Of a stretch of 64,000 nucleotides of DNA, positions 28,028 through 38,221 are shown one piece after another. Both the position numbers and the translations under genes were made by a program. Under the pieces are notes generated by a model, which saw only the letters and a list, made by a program, of their open reading frames with translations, made no database searches and was not told the DNA's origin. This DNA comes from Albimonas pacifica. Its GTDB lineage: Bacteria > Pseudomonadota > Alphaproteobacteria > Rhodobacterales > Rhodobacteraceae. The stretch spans positions 62,001-126,000 of the forward strand of contig NZ_FOQH01000011.1 in NCBI RefSeq assembly GCF_900113695.1, read 5' to 3'. The first letter of the stretch is position 1, and each line of letters begins with the position of its first letter.

Positions 28028-28672
28028 GTGAAGCCTGTGCTTCGCGTCATCATCACGGCCGCGGCGATCGCGGCCTCGCCGGCGCTCGCCTGCGCGTCGG
28101 CGATCTACACCACGACCATCGACTACACGCCCTCGCCGGACGGCGGCTGGCCCGCGGACCCGGGCCTCGGCGACCGGATCGTGATCGAGTGGAGCGTCGG
28201 GGCCGGCGCCGCGGGCGTGGTGGACGAGTTCGACCTCGAGTCGCTGACCTTCCACCTCTACGGCGAGGGCGCCCTGCTGTGGAGCGACGTGGCCATCGTG
28301 GCGGGCGTGGTCCAGCCCATCGACGGGCAGGCGCGGACGCTGTCGCCCACCGCCGTGCCCAATGGCATCACCTTCGCCTTCGACCTCGACGCCTGGGCCC
28401 TGGATCCGGGGGCCGGGCTCTCGGCCTTCGACAACGACGGGCCGCAGGCGCAGGCGGGCGGGTCGGGCGAAACCTGGAACCTCTACGGCGACGCGGGCGA
28501 CGTGACGGCCCTGCTGATCGACGCCTACGGCCCCTACCCGGCGCAGTCGTCGCGCGGGCCGGTCGACGCGGTCGCGACCACGCTCGCCGCGCCGGTTCCG
28601 CTGCCCGGGGCCCTGCCGCTGGCGCTGGTCGGGATCGCGGGGCTGGGGGCGCTGGCCGCCCGCCGCCGCTGA
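28028..28672 (+). CDS. VPLPA/PEP-CTERM sorting domain protein
   Basis: A 214-residue exported protein: signal peptide at about residues 1-24 (ending ACASA) and a sorting tail with APVPLPGALPLALVG, a hydrophobic helix and the basic end LAARRR. The middle is Asp/Gly-rich and beta-type, like a secreted adhesin or matrix protein, with no recognised domain. The GTG at 28028 follows AGAAGAGG; GTG 28037 is equally possible, and an ATG at 27953 would put a likely promoter island (about 27950-28020) inside the gene. It is a second probable exosortase substrate only 1.3 kb from the first. Confidence 0.78.
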   Translation: MKPVLRVIITAAAIAASPALACASAIYTTTIDYTPSPDGGWPADPGLGDRIVIEWSVGAGAAGVVDEFDLESLTFHLYGEGALLWSDVAIVAGVVQPIDGQARTLSPTAVPNGITFAFDLDAWALDPGAGLSAFDNDGPQAQAGGSGETWNLYGDAGDVTALLIDAYGPYPAQSSRGPVDAVATTLAAPVPLPGALPLALVGIAGLGALAARRR

Positions 28673-28773
28673 GCGCCGGCTGGCGGGGGTCGGGAGCGCG
28701 CCCGCCCCCTCTGGCCCTTCGCCGCCTGCGGGTCCATATCGGGCGCGACGATCCCGACCCGGAGGAGGCCCCG

Positions 28774-29844
28774 ATGTCCGACGCGCGTTCCGACCTGCAT
28801 GGCGAATACAAGGTGGTCGGCGGCAAGCTGGTGATCGCCGACCTTGGCCTGCGCGACGGCCGCCTCGCCGGCGTGCGCATCTCGGGCGACTTCTTCCTGG
28901 AGCCGGACGAGGCGCTCGACGACATCCTCGCGGCCCTCGAGGGCCTGCCCGCCGACGCGCCCGTGGAGCGCATCGCCGCCGAGATCCGTCGCGGCCTGAG
29001 GCCGGAGGCGGCGCTGGTGGGCTTCTCGCCCGAGGCGGTGGCCATCGCCGTGCGCCGCGCCCTGGGCGCGGCCAACACCTGGCGCGACCACGAGTGGCGG
29101 ATCATCGACGAGATCCCGGTGACCCCGCCCGTGCAGATGGCGCTGGACGAGGTGCTGGCGCGCGAGGTCGCCGCCGGCCGCCGCCCCCCCACCCTGCGCT
29201 TCTGGGGATGGGAGCGGCCGGCGATCATCATCGGCAACTTCCAGTCCCTGACCAACGAGGTCGACCTGGCCGAGACCGAGCGCCTGGGCATCGAGGTCGT
29301 GCGCCGCGCCACCGGCGGCGGCGCGATGTTCGTCGAACCCGGCACGGCGATCACCTATTCGCTCTACGCGCCCGAGGCGCTGGTGGCGGACATGAGCCTC
29401 GCCGACAGCTACGGCTTTCTCGACCAATGGGTGATCGCGGCGCTGCAGGAGCTGGGGATCGACGCGGAATACAAGCCCCTGAACGACATCGCCTCCTCGA
29501 AGGGCAAGATCGGCGGGGCGGCGCAGCGTCGCTTCGCGGGGGGCGCGGTGCTCCACCACGTGACCATGGCCTACGACATGGACGGCGAGAAGATGGCCCG
29601 CGTGCTGCGCATCGGGCGCGAGAAGCTCTCGGACAAGGGCATCGCCAGCGCCGCCAAGCGCGTGGACCCGGTGCGCAGCCAGACGGGCCTGCCGCGCGAG
29701 GAGGTGATCGCGCGCCTCACCGCCTCCTTCGTCGCCCGCCACGGCGGCGCCCCCGACGGGGTGACCTCGCAGGAGATGGAAGCCGCCGAGCGCCTGGCCG
29801 AGGAGAAATACGCCACGCCGGGATGGCTGCGCCGCCTGCCCTGA
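28774..29844 (+). CDS. lplA: lipoate-protein ligase family protein
   Basis: A 356-residue protein. Residues 1-90 resemble the LplA accessory domain (usually C-terminal in E. coli LplA), and residues 100-340 form the biotin/lipoate ligase catalytic fold. VVRRATGGGAMFVEPG near residue 175 is the lipoyl-AMP binding motif, and KGKIGGAAQRR near 245 carries the catalytic lysine. It would attach lipoate to E2 or GcvH proteins. GGAGGAGG precedes the ATG. The accessory domain placed first is a known archaeal/actinobacterial-like order. Confidence 0.88.
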   Translation: MSDARSDLHGEYKVVGGKLVIADLGLRDGRLAGVRISGDFFLEPDEALDDILAALEGLPADAPVERIAAEIRRGLRPEAALVGFSPEAVAIAVRRALGAANTWRDHEWRIIDEIPVTPPVQMALDEVLAREVAAGRRPPTLRFWGWERPAIIIGNFQSLTNEVDLAETERLGIEVVRRATGGGAMFVEPGTAITYSLYAPEALVADMSLADSYGFLDQWVIAALQELGIDAEYKPLNDIASSKGKIGGAAQRRFAGGAVLHHVTMAYDMDGEKMARVLRIGREKLSDKGIASAAKRVDPVRSQTGLPREEVIARLTASFVARHGGAPDGVTSQEMEAAERLAEEKYATPGWLRRLP

Positions 29845-30146
29845 GCGGCGCGGAGCAGTCCGCGCAGGCCTCGCCGCAGCCCATTGCGGTCCGGAACCGC
29901 GCGAAGCGGCCCCGCCCTCCGCGACCCGGCCCGACCGACGCCGGGCGGGCCGGGGGCCGCGCCTCCGCCCGCATCCCGTTGCGGCATGACGGGGGGCCCC
30001 GGGAGGCGGGGCGCCCCGGGCGACTTGACCGGCGGGGCGCGCGCGGCGCAGGGTCGGGCGGCGCCGGGGCCTTTCCCCGCCGTCTCGGCCCCCTGCCCCG
30101 GACCCCGACCCTGCCGCGCCCAGCCCCCCGCCCCCGACCGCCCGCG
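29845..30146. other. intergenic region before ChaC-like gene
   Basis: GC-rich, no recognised element. It stays open in the ChaC reading frame, so an upstream start (for example TTG at 29979) cannot be excluded. Confidence 0.35.
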
Positions 30147-30863
30147 CTGACCGAGGCCCATGTCGCCCGGATCGCGCCCCATGCCGGCGACCCGCCCCCG
30201 CCCGGCGGCACGCCGCTGGACGAGGCGGGCCGGCTCGCCGTCGCGCGCGAGCTGCTGGCGGAGAAGGGCGACGGCCCGTTCTGGGTGCTCGCCTACGGCT
30301 CGCTGATCTGGAAGCCGGCCTTCGAGCATGTCGAGACCCGCCGCGTCGCCGTCCACGGCTGGCGGCGCGCCTTTTGCATGGACATGCACGACTGGCGCGC
30401 CACGCCCCGGCAGCCGGGGCTGATGATGGCGCTCGCCCGCGGCGGGGCCTGCGTGGGCCTCGCCTACCGGATGCCCGACGACGACCCCGAGGGGCGGATG
30501 CTGCGGCTGGTCGACCGCGAGGTGGGATACGCCGAGGACCGCCCCTGGCTGCGCTGGGTGCGCGCGCGGGGCGAGGGCGGGCCGATCCGGGCGCTGGCCT
30601 TCTACTGCGCGCCGGTCGCGCACCCCACGCTGCTGCATCTGCCGATCGAGACGCAGGCCGCGCGCATCGCCCGCGCCGCCGGTCCGGCGGGGAGCTGCGC
30701 GGAGTACCTGCACAACACCGTCGTGCACCTCGAGGCGCTGGGGATCCGCGACCGCTACCTGTGGCGGCTGCAGGCGCTGGTGGCGGCGGAAATCGAGGCG
30801 GAGCACGCCGGACGCCGCGGAACCCCGCCGCGGGACGCCGGTTCCGGGGCCCTGCGGACGTGA
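30147..30863 (+). CDS. ChaC-like gamma-glutamylcyclotransferase
   Basis: A ChaC family enzyme that would break glutathione to 5-oxoproline and Cys-Gly. The substrate loop FWVLAYGSLIWKP lies near residue 45-57, the fold continues with GWRRAFCMDM and LAYRMP, and the catalytic glutamate region is near VDREVGYAED. The family begins about 50 residues before YGSL, which places the start here, but the only codon available is CTG; no ATG, GTG or TTG lies near in frame, the next being TTG at 29979. The true start, or a sequence error, is unresolved. Confidence 0.82.
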   Translation: MTEAHVARIAPHAGDPPPPGGTPLDEAGRLAVARELLAEKGDGPFWVLAYGSLIWKPAFEHVETRRVAVHGWRRAFCMDMHDWRATPRQPGLMMALARGGACVGLAYRMPDDDPEGRMLRLVDREVGYAEDRPWLRWVRARGEGGPIRALAFYCAPVAHPTLLHLPIETQAARIARAAGPAGSCAEYLHNTVVHLEALGIRDRYLWRLQALVAAEIEAEHAGRRGTPPRDAGSGALRT

Positions 30864-30936
30864 AACGCGATTTCGCGGGGTGCGAGAAACGCGGTTGGCG
30901 CTGGACGCCTGCCGCCGGTCATGAGAAGAGGCGGTC

Positions 30937-31818
30937 ATGAGGCGCATATTCACGTTCTGGCGACTGTTCGCCCTGGCCGTGCTGGGCCTGGCGATCTACG
31001 CCGCCGCCAGCACCGACGCCGTGCGCGAGGCGCGCGGCGCGCCGCATGTGGCGCGCTTCGACGTCGCCGGCCTGATCACCGCCGACCCCGCCCGCGACGC
31101 GCTGCTGCGCGAGCTGGCCGAGGACGAGGCGGTGGCGGCGGTGATGATCCGCATCGACAGCCCCGGCGGCACCGTGGCGGGGTCGGAGGCGCTCTACGAA
31201 GCGATCCGCACCATCGCCGAGGTCAAGCCCGTGGTGGCGCAGATGGAGGAGGTCGCGGCCTCGGGCGGCTACATCGCCGCCATCGCCGCCGACCACATCG
31301 TGGCCCGCGGCAACACCCTGACCGGCTCGATCGGCGTGGTGAAGCAGGAGGTGGACGCGCGCGGCCTGCTCGACAGCCTGGGCGTGGCGATCTCCGAGCG
31401 GCGCTCGGACGTGTTCAAGGCCCGGCCCTCGCCCTTCTCGGAGACGCCTCCGGAGGTCGCGGCCTGGGAGGAGGAGCTGCTCGACGACGCCTACCAGTGG
31501 TTCCGCGCCCTGGTGGCCGAGCGTCGCGGGCTGGAGGGGCCGGCGCTGGAAGACGCCTCGAACGGGCGCGCCTTCTCGGGCCGGCAGGCGCTGGCGCGCG
31601 GCCTCGTCGACGAGATCGGCGGGCCCGAGGCGGCGCTGGAGTGGCTCTCGGCCAATGGGGTGGCGCGCGGCCTTCCCGTGCGCCAGGCCGAGGTCGAGCG
31701 GGAGCGGGGCTCGCTGCTGGGACGGTTTCTGGGACTGGACCCGTCGGAACTGCGGCGGGCCTCCGCCCAATTCGATCGGTTGACGTCCGGGCCGCGATTC
31801 TACTCTATTCTGCAATGA
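30937..31818 (+). CDS. sppA: signal peptide peptidase SppA
   Basis: A 293-residue short-form S49 peptidase with one N-terminal membrane anchor (about 8-24). IRIDSPGGTVAGSEALYEAI at 71-90, the nucleophile Ser109 in AASGGYIAA and the likely general base Lys161 in VFKARPSPFSE are present. It degrades remnant signal peptides in the membrane. The gene precedes ihfB, the standard order in Rhodobacterales. Confidence 0.93.
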   Translation: MRRIFTFWRLFALAVLGLAIYAAASTDAVREARGAPHVARFDVAGLITADPARDALLRELAEDEAVAAVMIRIDSPGGTVAGSEALYEAIRTIAEVKPVVAQMEEVAASGGYIAAIAADHIVARGNTLTGSIGVVKQEVDARGLLDSLGVAISERRSDVFKARPSPFSETPPEVAAWEEELLDDAYQWFRALVAERRGLEGPALEDASNGRAFSGRQALARGLVDEIGGPEAALEWLSANGVARGLPVRQAEVERERGSLLGRFLGLDPSELRRASAQFDRLTSGPRFYSILQ

Positions 31819-31855
31819 CTGCGAACAATGCGGTGGTTTCTACCGTTGAAATGAT

Positions 31856-31884
31856 GTGACATCGATGGATCGACCACCGATAAT
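31856..31884 (+). promoter_or_regulatory. ihfB promoter
   Basis: GTGACA at 31856-31861 and GATAAT at 31879-31884 are separated by exactly 17 bases, each matching the vegetative hexamer in five of six positions. It lies in an AT-richer gap and would start transcription near 31891, leaving a 48-base leader in which GGCGGG and CCCGCC can pair just before the start codon. Confidence 0.75.
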
Positions 31885-31938
31885 GAATCGCGAGGCGGGG
31901 GATAGGAGGCTTAGCTCCCGCCGCGAGAGGGGACTGGG

Positions 31939-32247
31939 ATGATCAAGTCGGAGCTGATACAGCGCCTGACCGAGGAAAATCCGCATCTTTACCACAGGGA
32001 CGTCGAGCGCATCGTCTCGACGGTCTTCGACGAAATCGCGTCCGCCCTCTCGGCAGGGGATCGGGTGGAACTGCGCGGCTTCGGCGCCTTCTCTGTGAAG
32101 AGGCGGGATGCAAGAATGGGCCGCAATCCCCGCACCGGGGAAGCCGTGCCCGTGCCGGAGAAGCACGTGCCCTTCTTCAAGACGGGCAAGGAACTCCGGA
32201 TGCGCCTGAACGACGGCGCGGACGGGGACGACGACGACGAGGACTGA
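31939..32247 (+). CDS. ihfB: integration host factor beta subunit
   Basis: A 102-residue HU/IHF family protein that bends DNA as a heterodimer with IhfA. The core signature, [23 protein letters not shown], is intact (residues 42-64, proline near the beta-arm tip), and the C-terminus is an acidic tail of alternating Asp and Glu. GAGAGGGGA precedes the ATG. It has its own good promoter after sppA. Confidence 0.97.
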   Translation: MIKSELIQRLTEENPHLYHRDVERIVSTVFDEIASALSAGDRVELRGFGAFSVKRRDARMGRNPRTGEAVPVPEKHVPFFKTGKELRMRLNDGADGDDDDED

Positions 32248-32304
32248 GCGAGGGCGCACCGGCTACGGCTCCGGGCGCGTCCCGAAAGCCGAGGGGAGAG
32301 CCGG

Positions 32305-32655
32305 GTGCGCTATCTCAAGTACCTGTTCCTGATCGTGGTCGCGCTGGCGGCCGTGCTGCTGGCGATTGCGAATCGCGGGCCCGTGACCCTGCGCTGGCTG
32401 CCGGAAGGCGTGTCCGTGCCAGGGGCCGAGGGCATTCCGACCGAAGTCACCCTGCCGATCTACATCGCGATCTTCCTCGCCGTGTTCCTCGGCATCCTGG
32501 TGGGCCTCGTGCTGGAGATGCTGCGCGAGACCGAGCACCGCAAGAAGGAGCGCCTCTACAAGAAGGAGGCCGAGCGGCTGGACGCCGAGAACCGGCGCCT
32601 GGCGGCCAAGGCCGGCGAAGAGGACGACGACATCCTCGGCCTGACCCGCAGCTGA
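32305..32655 (+). CDS. LapA family (DUF1049) membrane protein
   Basis: A 116-residue protein with two membrane helices (about 4-21 and 52-72) and a charged coiled-coil tail, the LapA/YciS layout. In E. coli such proteins regulate LPS synthesis through LapB and FtsH. The start is GTG after GAGGGGAGAG. Its place between ihfB and trpF is conserved in Rhodobacterales. Confidence 0.88.
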   Translation: MRYLKYLFLIVVALAAVLLAIANRGPVTLRWLPEGVSVPGAEGIPTEVTLPIYIAIFLAVFLGILVGLVLEMLRETEHRKKERLYKKEAERLDAENRRLAAKAGEEDDDILGLTRS

Positions 32656-32674
32656 CGCGGGCGGCCCGGGTTTC

Positions 32675-32705
32675 GCGCGCGCCCCGGTCCCGGGGCGCGC
32701 GCTTT
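32675..32705 (+). terminator. terminator after lapA-like gene
   Basis: GCGCGCGCCCC at 32675-32685 pairs perfectly with GGGGCGCGCGC at 32692-32702, a loop of six bases, then TTT. Confidence 0.75.
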
Positions 32706-32748
32706 CCATTCCGGGACCGCGCCGGGGCGGCCGCCCGCCCCTCCCCTC

Positions 32749-32799
32749 GAAGATCCCCCGCCCTTGAAGATCCTCCGCCCTTGAAGATCCTTCGGACGA
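32749..32799 (+). repeat. three 17-bp tandem repeats upstream of trpF
   Basis: Units start at 32749, 32766 and 32783. The first two, GAAGATCCYCCGCCCTT, differ by one base; the third is conserved only in GAAGATCC. They end 37 bases before the trpF start and could be promoter-spacing or regulator-binding repeats. Confidence 0.7.
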
Positions 32800-32836
32800 G
32801 CCCCACCCTCGGTCCGACCTGAAGAAGGCCCCTGCC

Positions 32837-33490
32837 ATGAGCGTGCGCGTGAAGATCTGCGGCCTCGACACCGCCGCCAACGTCGCCGCGGCGGCGGAGG
32901 CGGGGGCGGCCTACGTCGGGTTCGTCTCGTTCCCCCGCTCGCCCCGCCACCGCTCGCTGGCCGAGATCGCCGACCTCGCCGTCGCCACGCCGCCGGGCGT
33001 GTGCAAGGTGGTGCTGACGGTGAACGCCGGGGACGAGACGCTGGACCGGCTGCTGGACGCGGCGCCGATCGACATGATCCAGCTCCACGGCGCCGAGAGC
33101 CCGGAGCGGGTGGCCCAGGTGCGCGCCCGCTACGGCCTGCCGGTGATGAAGGCGATCGGGGTGGCGGACGCGGGCGACCTGCCCGCCATCGACGCCTACG
33201 CCCGCGTGGCCGACCAGCTGCTGATCGACGCCAAGCCCCCGAAGGGCGCCCCCCTGCCCGGCGGAACCGGCCTGCCCTTCGACTGGCGGCTGATCCAGGG
33301 CCGCCGCTGGGCGACGCCGTGGATGCTGGCGGGCGGGCTGACGGCGGCCAACGTGGCCGAGGCGGTGCGCCTGACGGGCGCGCGGCAGGTGGACCTCTCC
33401 TCGGGCGTCGAATCGGCGCCCGGCGTGAAGGACCCCGCCCTGATCCGGGCCTTCTGCGCGGCCGCGCAGGCTGCGGCGCTTCCGGCCTAG
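32837..33490 (+). CDS. trpF: phosphoribosylanthranilate isomerase
   Basis: A 217-residue (beta/alpha)8 enzyme of tryptophan synthesis. VKICGL at residues 5-10 carries the catalytic Cys, and [12 protein letters not shown] near 77, LLIDAKP near 132 and the end VDLSSGVE near 185 are family landmarks. trpB and trpA lie 2 and 4 kb downstream with unrelated genes between. The start ATG follows GAAGAAGG. Confidence 0.96.
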   Translation: MSVRVKICGLDTAANVAAAAEAGAAYVGFVSFPRSPRHRSLAEIADLAVATPPGVCKVVLTVNAGDETLDRLLDAAPIDMIQLHGAESPERVAQVRARYGLPVMKAIGVADAGDLPAIDAYARVADQLLIDAKPPKGAPLPGGTGLPFDWRLIQGRRWATPWMLAGGLTAANVAEAVRLTGARQVDLSSGVESAPGVKDPALIRAFCAAAQAAALPA

Positions 33491-33543
33491 GCCCGGGCCG
33501 CGGCCTCGGCTATCGTCCCGGGCAAAATCCCGGGGAGGGTTCG

Positions 33544-34710
33544 ATGCCGGTCAACGCGGCGATTTCCGAGGCGCTGGAAGCGCATGTCCAGGCCGGCGAC
33601 ACGGTCGGCTGCACCGCCGTCGTCGCCGATCACCACGGCGTCCTGCACCAGAGCGCCCACGGCCTGCGCGCCGCCGGCGGGTCCGAGCCGATGACCCTCG
33701 ACTCGGTGTTCCAGATCGCCTCGATGACCAAGGCCATCGGCTGCGCGGCGCTGATGAAGCTGGTGGAACAGGGGCGCTGCTCGCTCGACGACGACGCGGG
33801 CGCGCTGCTGCCCGACCTCGGCGCGCTGCCGGTGCTCGACGGGTTCGACGGCGAGGTCGCCCGCTTCCGCCCCCGCCGCCGCCCGGTCACGCTGCGCCAC
33901 CTTGCGACCCACACCGCCGGCCTCGGCTACGAGATGTGGAACCCCGACCAGCTCCGCCTGATGGCTCAGCGCGGCGCGAAGCGGCGCGAGGGCGGGCGCG
34001 CGGGGCTGGCGAACTTTCCCTTCCTGCGCGAACCCGGGGAGCGCTGGGAATACTCCGTCTCCATCGACTGGGTGGGGCTGGCGGTGGAGGCGATCTCCGG
34101 CCGCCCGATCCGCGAGTTCCTGGCCGACGAGATCCTGGGCCCGCTGGGCATGTCCTCGACCGACGTGGCCCCGACCGAGGCGATGCGCCCGCGGATGGTC
34201 TCCAACCACCGCCCCGGGGAGGACGGCCGCCTCGCGCCCACGCCGGGGTTCGGGGAGTATTCCGACGGCTTCTACTCGATGGGCGGCTGCATGTCGGGGA
34301 CCGCGCCGGACTACGCCCGGTTCGCGCGGATGATCCTGCGCGACGGCGAGCTCGACGGCGTGCGGGTCTTCGCGCCCGAGACGGTGCGCGCGATGTCGCG
34401 CAACGCCATCGGCGACCTGCGCATCCGCGAGCTGCCCTCGGCCCTGCCGATGCTGACCGCACCGCTGCAGGTGTTCCCGGGGCTGGAGAAGACCCACACC
34501 CCCGTCTTCATGCGCATGGAGCAGGACGTGCCCGGCGGCCGCCGCGCCGGCACGCTGTTCTGGGCCGGCCTCTTCAACACCCATTACTGGATCGACCCCG
34601 CCTCCGGCGTGGCGGCGATCCTGATGATGCAGCAGAGCCCGTTCCTCTCGCCCCCCGCCCGCGCGGTCTTCGAGAGCTTCGAGCGGGCCGTCTACCGGGA
34701 GCTTTCATGA
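33544..34710 (+). CDS. serine hydrolase of the beta-lactamase (class C / EstB-like) family
   Basis: A 388-residue protein with the active-site SMTK tetrad (Ser60-Lys63) and a Tyr-containing YSVS motif near residue 169, the layout of class C beta-lactamase-like esterases. A third motif of the KTG type is not obvious; HTHYW-like and GLFNTHYW segments near 345 occupy its place. No signal peptide is seen, so it is probably a cytoplasmic esterase or peptidase and not an antibiotic resistance enzyme. It begins 53 bases after trpF and overlaps the GNAT gene by 4 bases. Confidence 0.9.
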   Translation: MPVNAAISEALEAHVQAGDTVGCTAVVADHHGVLHQSAHGLRAAGGSEPMTLDSVFQIASMTKAIGCAALMKLVEQGRCSLDDDAGALLPDLGALPVLDGFDGEVARFRPRRRPVTLRHLATHTAGLGYEMWNPDQLRLMAQRGAKRREGGRAGLANFPFLREPGERWEYSVSIDWVGLAVEAISGRPIREFLADEILGPLGMSSTDVAPTEAMRPRMVSNHRPGEDGRLAPTPGFGEYSDGFYSMGGCMSGTAPDYARFARMILRDGELDGVRVFAPETVRAMSRNAIGDLRIRELPSALPMLTAPLQVFPGLEKTHTPVFMRMEQDVPGGRRAGTLFWAGLFNTHYWIDPASGVAAILMMQQSPFLSPPARAVFESFERAVYRELS

Positions 34711-35174
34711 CCGACACGCTGATCGTGCGCCCCGCGCGCGAGACCGACCTCCCCGCCGTCGTGGCCCTTCTCGCCGACGACGAGCTGGGCGCCGCGCGCG
34801 AGGCGCCGGCCGACGATCCCCGCTATCTCGCCGCCTTCCACGCTATCGAGGAGCAGCGGGGCAACACGCTCTACGTGGCGGTGACGGGGGATCGGGCGAC
34901 GGGTCCGGTGGTGGGCTGCTTCCAGCTGATCTTCATGCCCGGCATCGCCTGGGCCGGCGCCACGCGGGCCGAGATCGAGAACGTGCGCATCGCGCGCGAC
35001 CGGCGCGGCTCGGGCCTGGGCGCGAAGATGATCGCCGAGGCGGTCGCGATCGCCCGCTCGGGCGCCGCGGCGATGGTGCAGCTCACCTCCAACAACGCCC
35101 GCCCGGACGCCCACCGCTTCTGGAAGGCGCAGGGCTTCGAGCAGAGCCACCAGGGCTTCAAGATGATGCTCTGA
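34707..35174 (+). CDS. GNAT family N-acetyltransferase
   Basis: A 155-residue acetyltransferase with the acetyl-CoA loop IARDRRGSGLGAKMI near residue 92 and the beta-bulge ENVRIA before it; the end FWKAQGFEQSHQGFKM is typical of the fold. Its start overlaps the hydrolase stop (ATGA), so the two are coupled and may modify and cleave a common small substrate. It ends 128 bases before trpB. Confidence 0.9.
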   Translation: MTDTLIVRPARETDLPAVVALLADDELGAAREAPADDPRYLAAFHAIEEQRGNTLYVAVTGDRATGPVVGCFQLIFMPGIAWAGATRAEIENVRIARDRRGSGLGAKMIAEAVAIARSGAAAMVQLTSNNARPDAHRFWKAQGFEQSHQGFKMML

Positions 35175-35302
35175 GCGCGGGCGGGCCGTCCCGCCTGGCG
35201 CCGTGAAATGCGCCCTGCAGGGGCGGGGCGGCCCCGCGCCCCCTTCACCTCGGCCCCGTCAGGCGTTAAACCGCCTGCCTACGCGCGCGAGAGAGAGTTC
35301 CC

Positions 35303-36523
<1,221 letters not shown>

Positions 36524-36611
36524 GGGAAATTCCGCGCCGGGACGGTCCCGGAGCGGTCGACTGTCTTGCCCGCGCCGAAACCCGGACCGGGCGAATCGAA
36601 GGTTACGTTAG

Positions 36612-37037
36612 GTGGCGAAATTCAGCGCGGGCGACATGGTCGTCCTGATCTCGGGCTCGATGCGCATGGCGGTCGAGAGCGTCGAGGGCGACGATGTGAG
36701 CGTGGTCTGGTGCCACGAGGGCCGGATCGGCCGTGACACGTTCAACGACTCCCTGCTGAACAAGTGGGAGTTCCGCGGCGGCGACGACCGCAGCGGCGAC
36801 CGCGGCGGGTTCCGGGGCGGCGATCGCGGCGGCGACCGCGGCGGGTATCGCGGCGGCGACCGGGGCGGGGATCGCGGCGGCGACCGCGGCGGCTTCGGCG
36901 GCGGCCGGTTCAACAACGACCGCAACGACGACGCCGGCGGCTTCGGCGGCAAGCCGGGCCGCGACGACAACCGTCGCGGCAAGACCGGCTGGGACGGCAA
37001 GCCCCGCGAGAAGAAGTTCTTCCGCGACGACGATTGA
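36612..37037 (+). CDS. DUF2158 (YodC-like) protein with RGG-repeat tail
   Basis: A 141-residue protein. Residues 3-53 match the small YodC/DUF2158 beta-barrel-like domain (FSAGDMVVLISGS, then VVWCHEGRIG). Residues 55-99 are low complexity with nine RGG triplets, mainly as DRGG units with aromatic FRGG and YRGG; the last 40 residues are charged. RGG tails generally bind RNA and favour condensation. Start is GTG with GAAGG nine bases before. It lies between trpB and trpA on the same strand. The domain function is unknown; RNA binding is inferred from the tail. Confidence 0.8.
   Translation: MAKFSAGDMVVLISGSMRMAVESVEGDDVSVVWCHEGRIGRDTFNDSLLNKWEFRGGDDRSGDRGGFRGGDRGGDRGGYRGGDRGGDRGGDRGGFGGGRFNNDRNDDAGGFGGKPGRDDNRRGKTGWDGKPREKKFFRDDD
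36774..36908 (+). repeat. in-gene tandem repeat encoding RGG units
   Basis: Degenerate 9-12 base units of the type GGCGACCGCGGC encode the RGG tail. Such tracts can expand or contract by slippage. Confidence 0.75.
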
Positions 37038-37142
37038 TCCGCAGGCCGCCGACCTGACGACCGATCCGCGGGCTCCGGCCCGAAGACCGATCCGAAGGCC
37101 CCCGGCCCGGCGATCCATCCACAGGCCCTGCGCCTGACGACC
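37036..37142 (+). repeat. four degenerate direct repeats after the RGG gene
   Basis: Units begin with GATCC at 37036, 37063, 37089 and 37112, are 23-31 bases long, and share GATCCRMRGGCC and CGACC elements. The first overlaps the stop codon of the RGG gene. Their role is unknown. Confidence 0.55.
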
Positions 37143-37277
37143 GGGGCCCCGCGCCCCTGACCACCGACCGGCGCCGGGCCTGCGGGCCCGCGCCTTCCCC
37201 CCGCCCCCGGGCCCTTCCGCGGCTCGGCGCGGCGCATGAGCAGACCTCCCGCCAGACCCATCAAGACGAGGACCGGC

Positions 37278-38075
37278 ATGACCCGCATCGACCGACGCTT
37301 CGCGAAGCTGAAGGCCGAGGGCCGGCCGGCCTTCGTCTCCTACGTGATGGCCGGCGACCCGGACCTCGAGACCTCGCTGGAGATCGTGAAGGGCCTCGCC
37401 GGCGCCGGCGTCGACGTGATCGAGCTGGGCCTGCCCTTCACCGACCCGATGGCCGACGGCCCCACCATCCAGCTCGCCGGCCAGCGCGCGCTGGAGGCCG
37501 GGATGACCCTGCGCAAGACCCTCGACGTGGTCCGCGCGCTCCGCGAGAGCGACGACGACACCCCGGTCGTGCTGATGGGCTACTACAACCCGATCTATTC
37601 GATGGGCGTCGAGACCTTCCTGGCCGAGGCGCAGTCCGCCGGCGTCGACGGCCTGATCGTGGTCGACCTGCCCCCCGAAGAGGACGAGGAGCTGTGTCTC
37701 CCCGCCCAGGCCGCGGGGCTGAACTTCATCCGCCTGGCCACGCCCACCACGGACGCCCGGCGCCTGCCCAAGGTGCTCTCGAACACCTCGGGCTTCGTCT
37801 ACTACGTCTCGATCACCGGCATCACCGGCGCGGCCGAGGCCGCGGCCTCCGCCGTCGGGCCGGAGGTGGCGCGGATCAAGGCCTCGACCCCCCTGCCCGT
37901 CTGCGTGGGCTTCGGCATCAAGACCCCGGCCCGCGCCGCCGAGATCGGCCAGGTCGCCGACGGCGTGGTGGTCGGCTCGGCCATCGTCGAGCGCATCGCA
38001 GCCGGCGACGCGCCTGCCCAGGTGCTGGCCTTCGTCAAATCGCTCGCCGACGCCGCCCACGCCGCCCGCGGCTGA
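37278..38075 (+). CDS. trpA: tryptophan synthase alpha chain
   Basis: A 265-residue (beta/alpha)8 enzyme that cleaves indole-3-glycerol phosphate. The catalytic Glu is in [15 protein letters not shown] (about residues 52-66), which also holds the catalytic Asp; [10 protein letters not shown] near 175 and GFGIKTP near 213 bind phosphate. The start at MTRIDRRF follows GAGGA; an ATG 42 bases upstream lacks similarity. Copy A of the dispersed palindromic element lies downstream. Confidence 0.97.
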   Translation: MTRIDRRFAKLKAEGRPAFVSYVMAGDPDLETSLEIVKGLAGAGVDVIELGLPFTDPMADGPTIQLAGQRALEAGMTLRKTLDVVRALRESDDDTPVVLMGYYNPIYSMGVETFLAEAQSAGVDGLIVVDLPPEEDEELCLPAQAAGLNFIRLATPTTDARRLPKVLSNTSGFVYYVSITGITGAAEAAASAVGPEVARIKASTPLPVCVGFGIKTPARAAEIGQVADGVVVGSAIVERIAAGDAPAQVLAFVKSLADAAHAARG

Positions 38076-38221
38076 CCCCGCGCCGGCGCGCCCGCCGCGG
38101 CGCGCCACGCCCCTCCTGACCGCCCGGCCCCCCGTCGCGCGCGCGCCCTTCCGCGCGGCGCCCGAGGTCCCCTGCCCTCGCCGGCCTGCGCCCGTGGCGC
38201 CCCGCCCCGGGTCCTCGCGGA

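Noticed and set aside
33544-34710. Antibiotic-resistance beta-lactamase.
   Set aside because: No signal peptide, no clear KTG motif, and EstB-like features; better described as a serine hydrolase of that fold.
36774-36908. Tandem array in the RGG gene considered as a CRISPR-like repeat.
   Set aside because: Units are 9-12 bases, have no spacers and stay in frame, so they encode the RGG tail.
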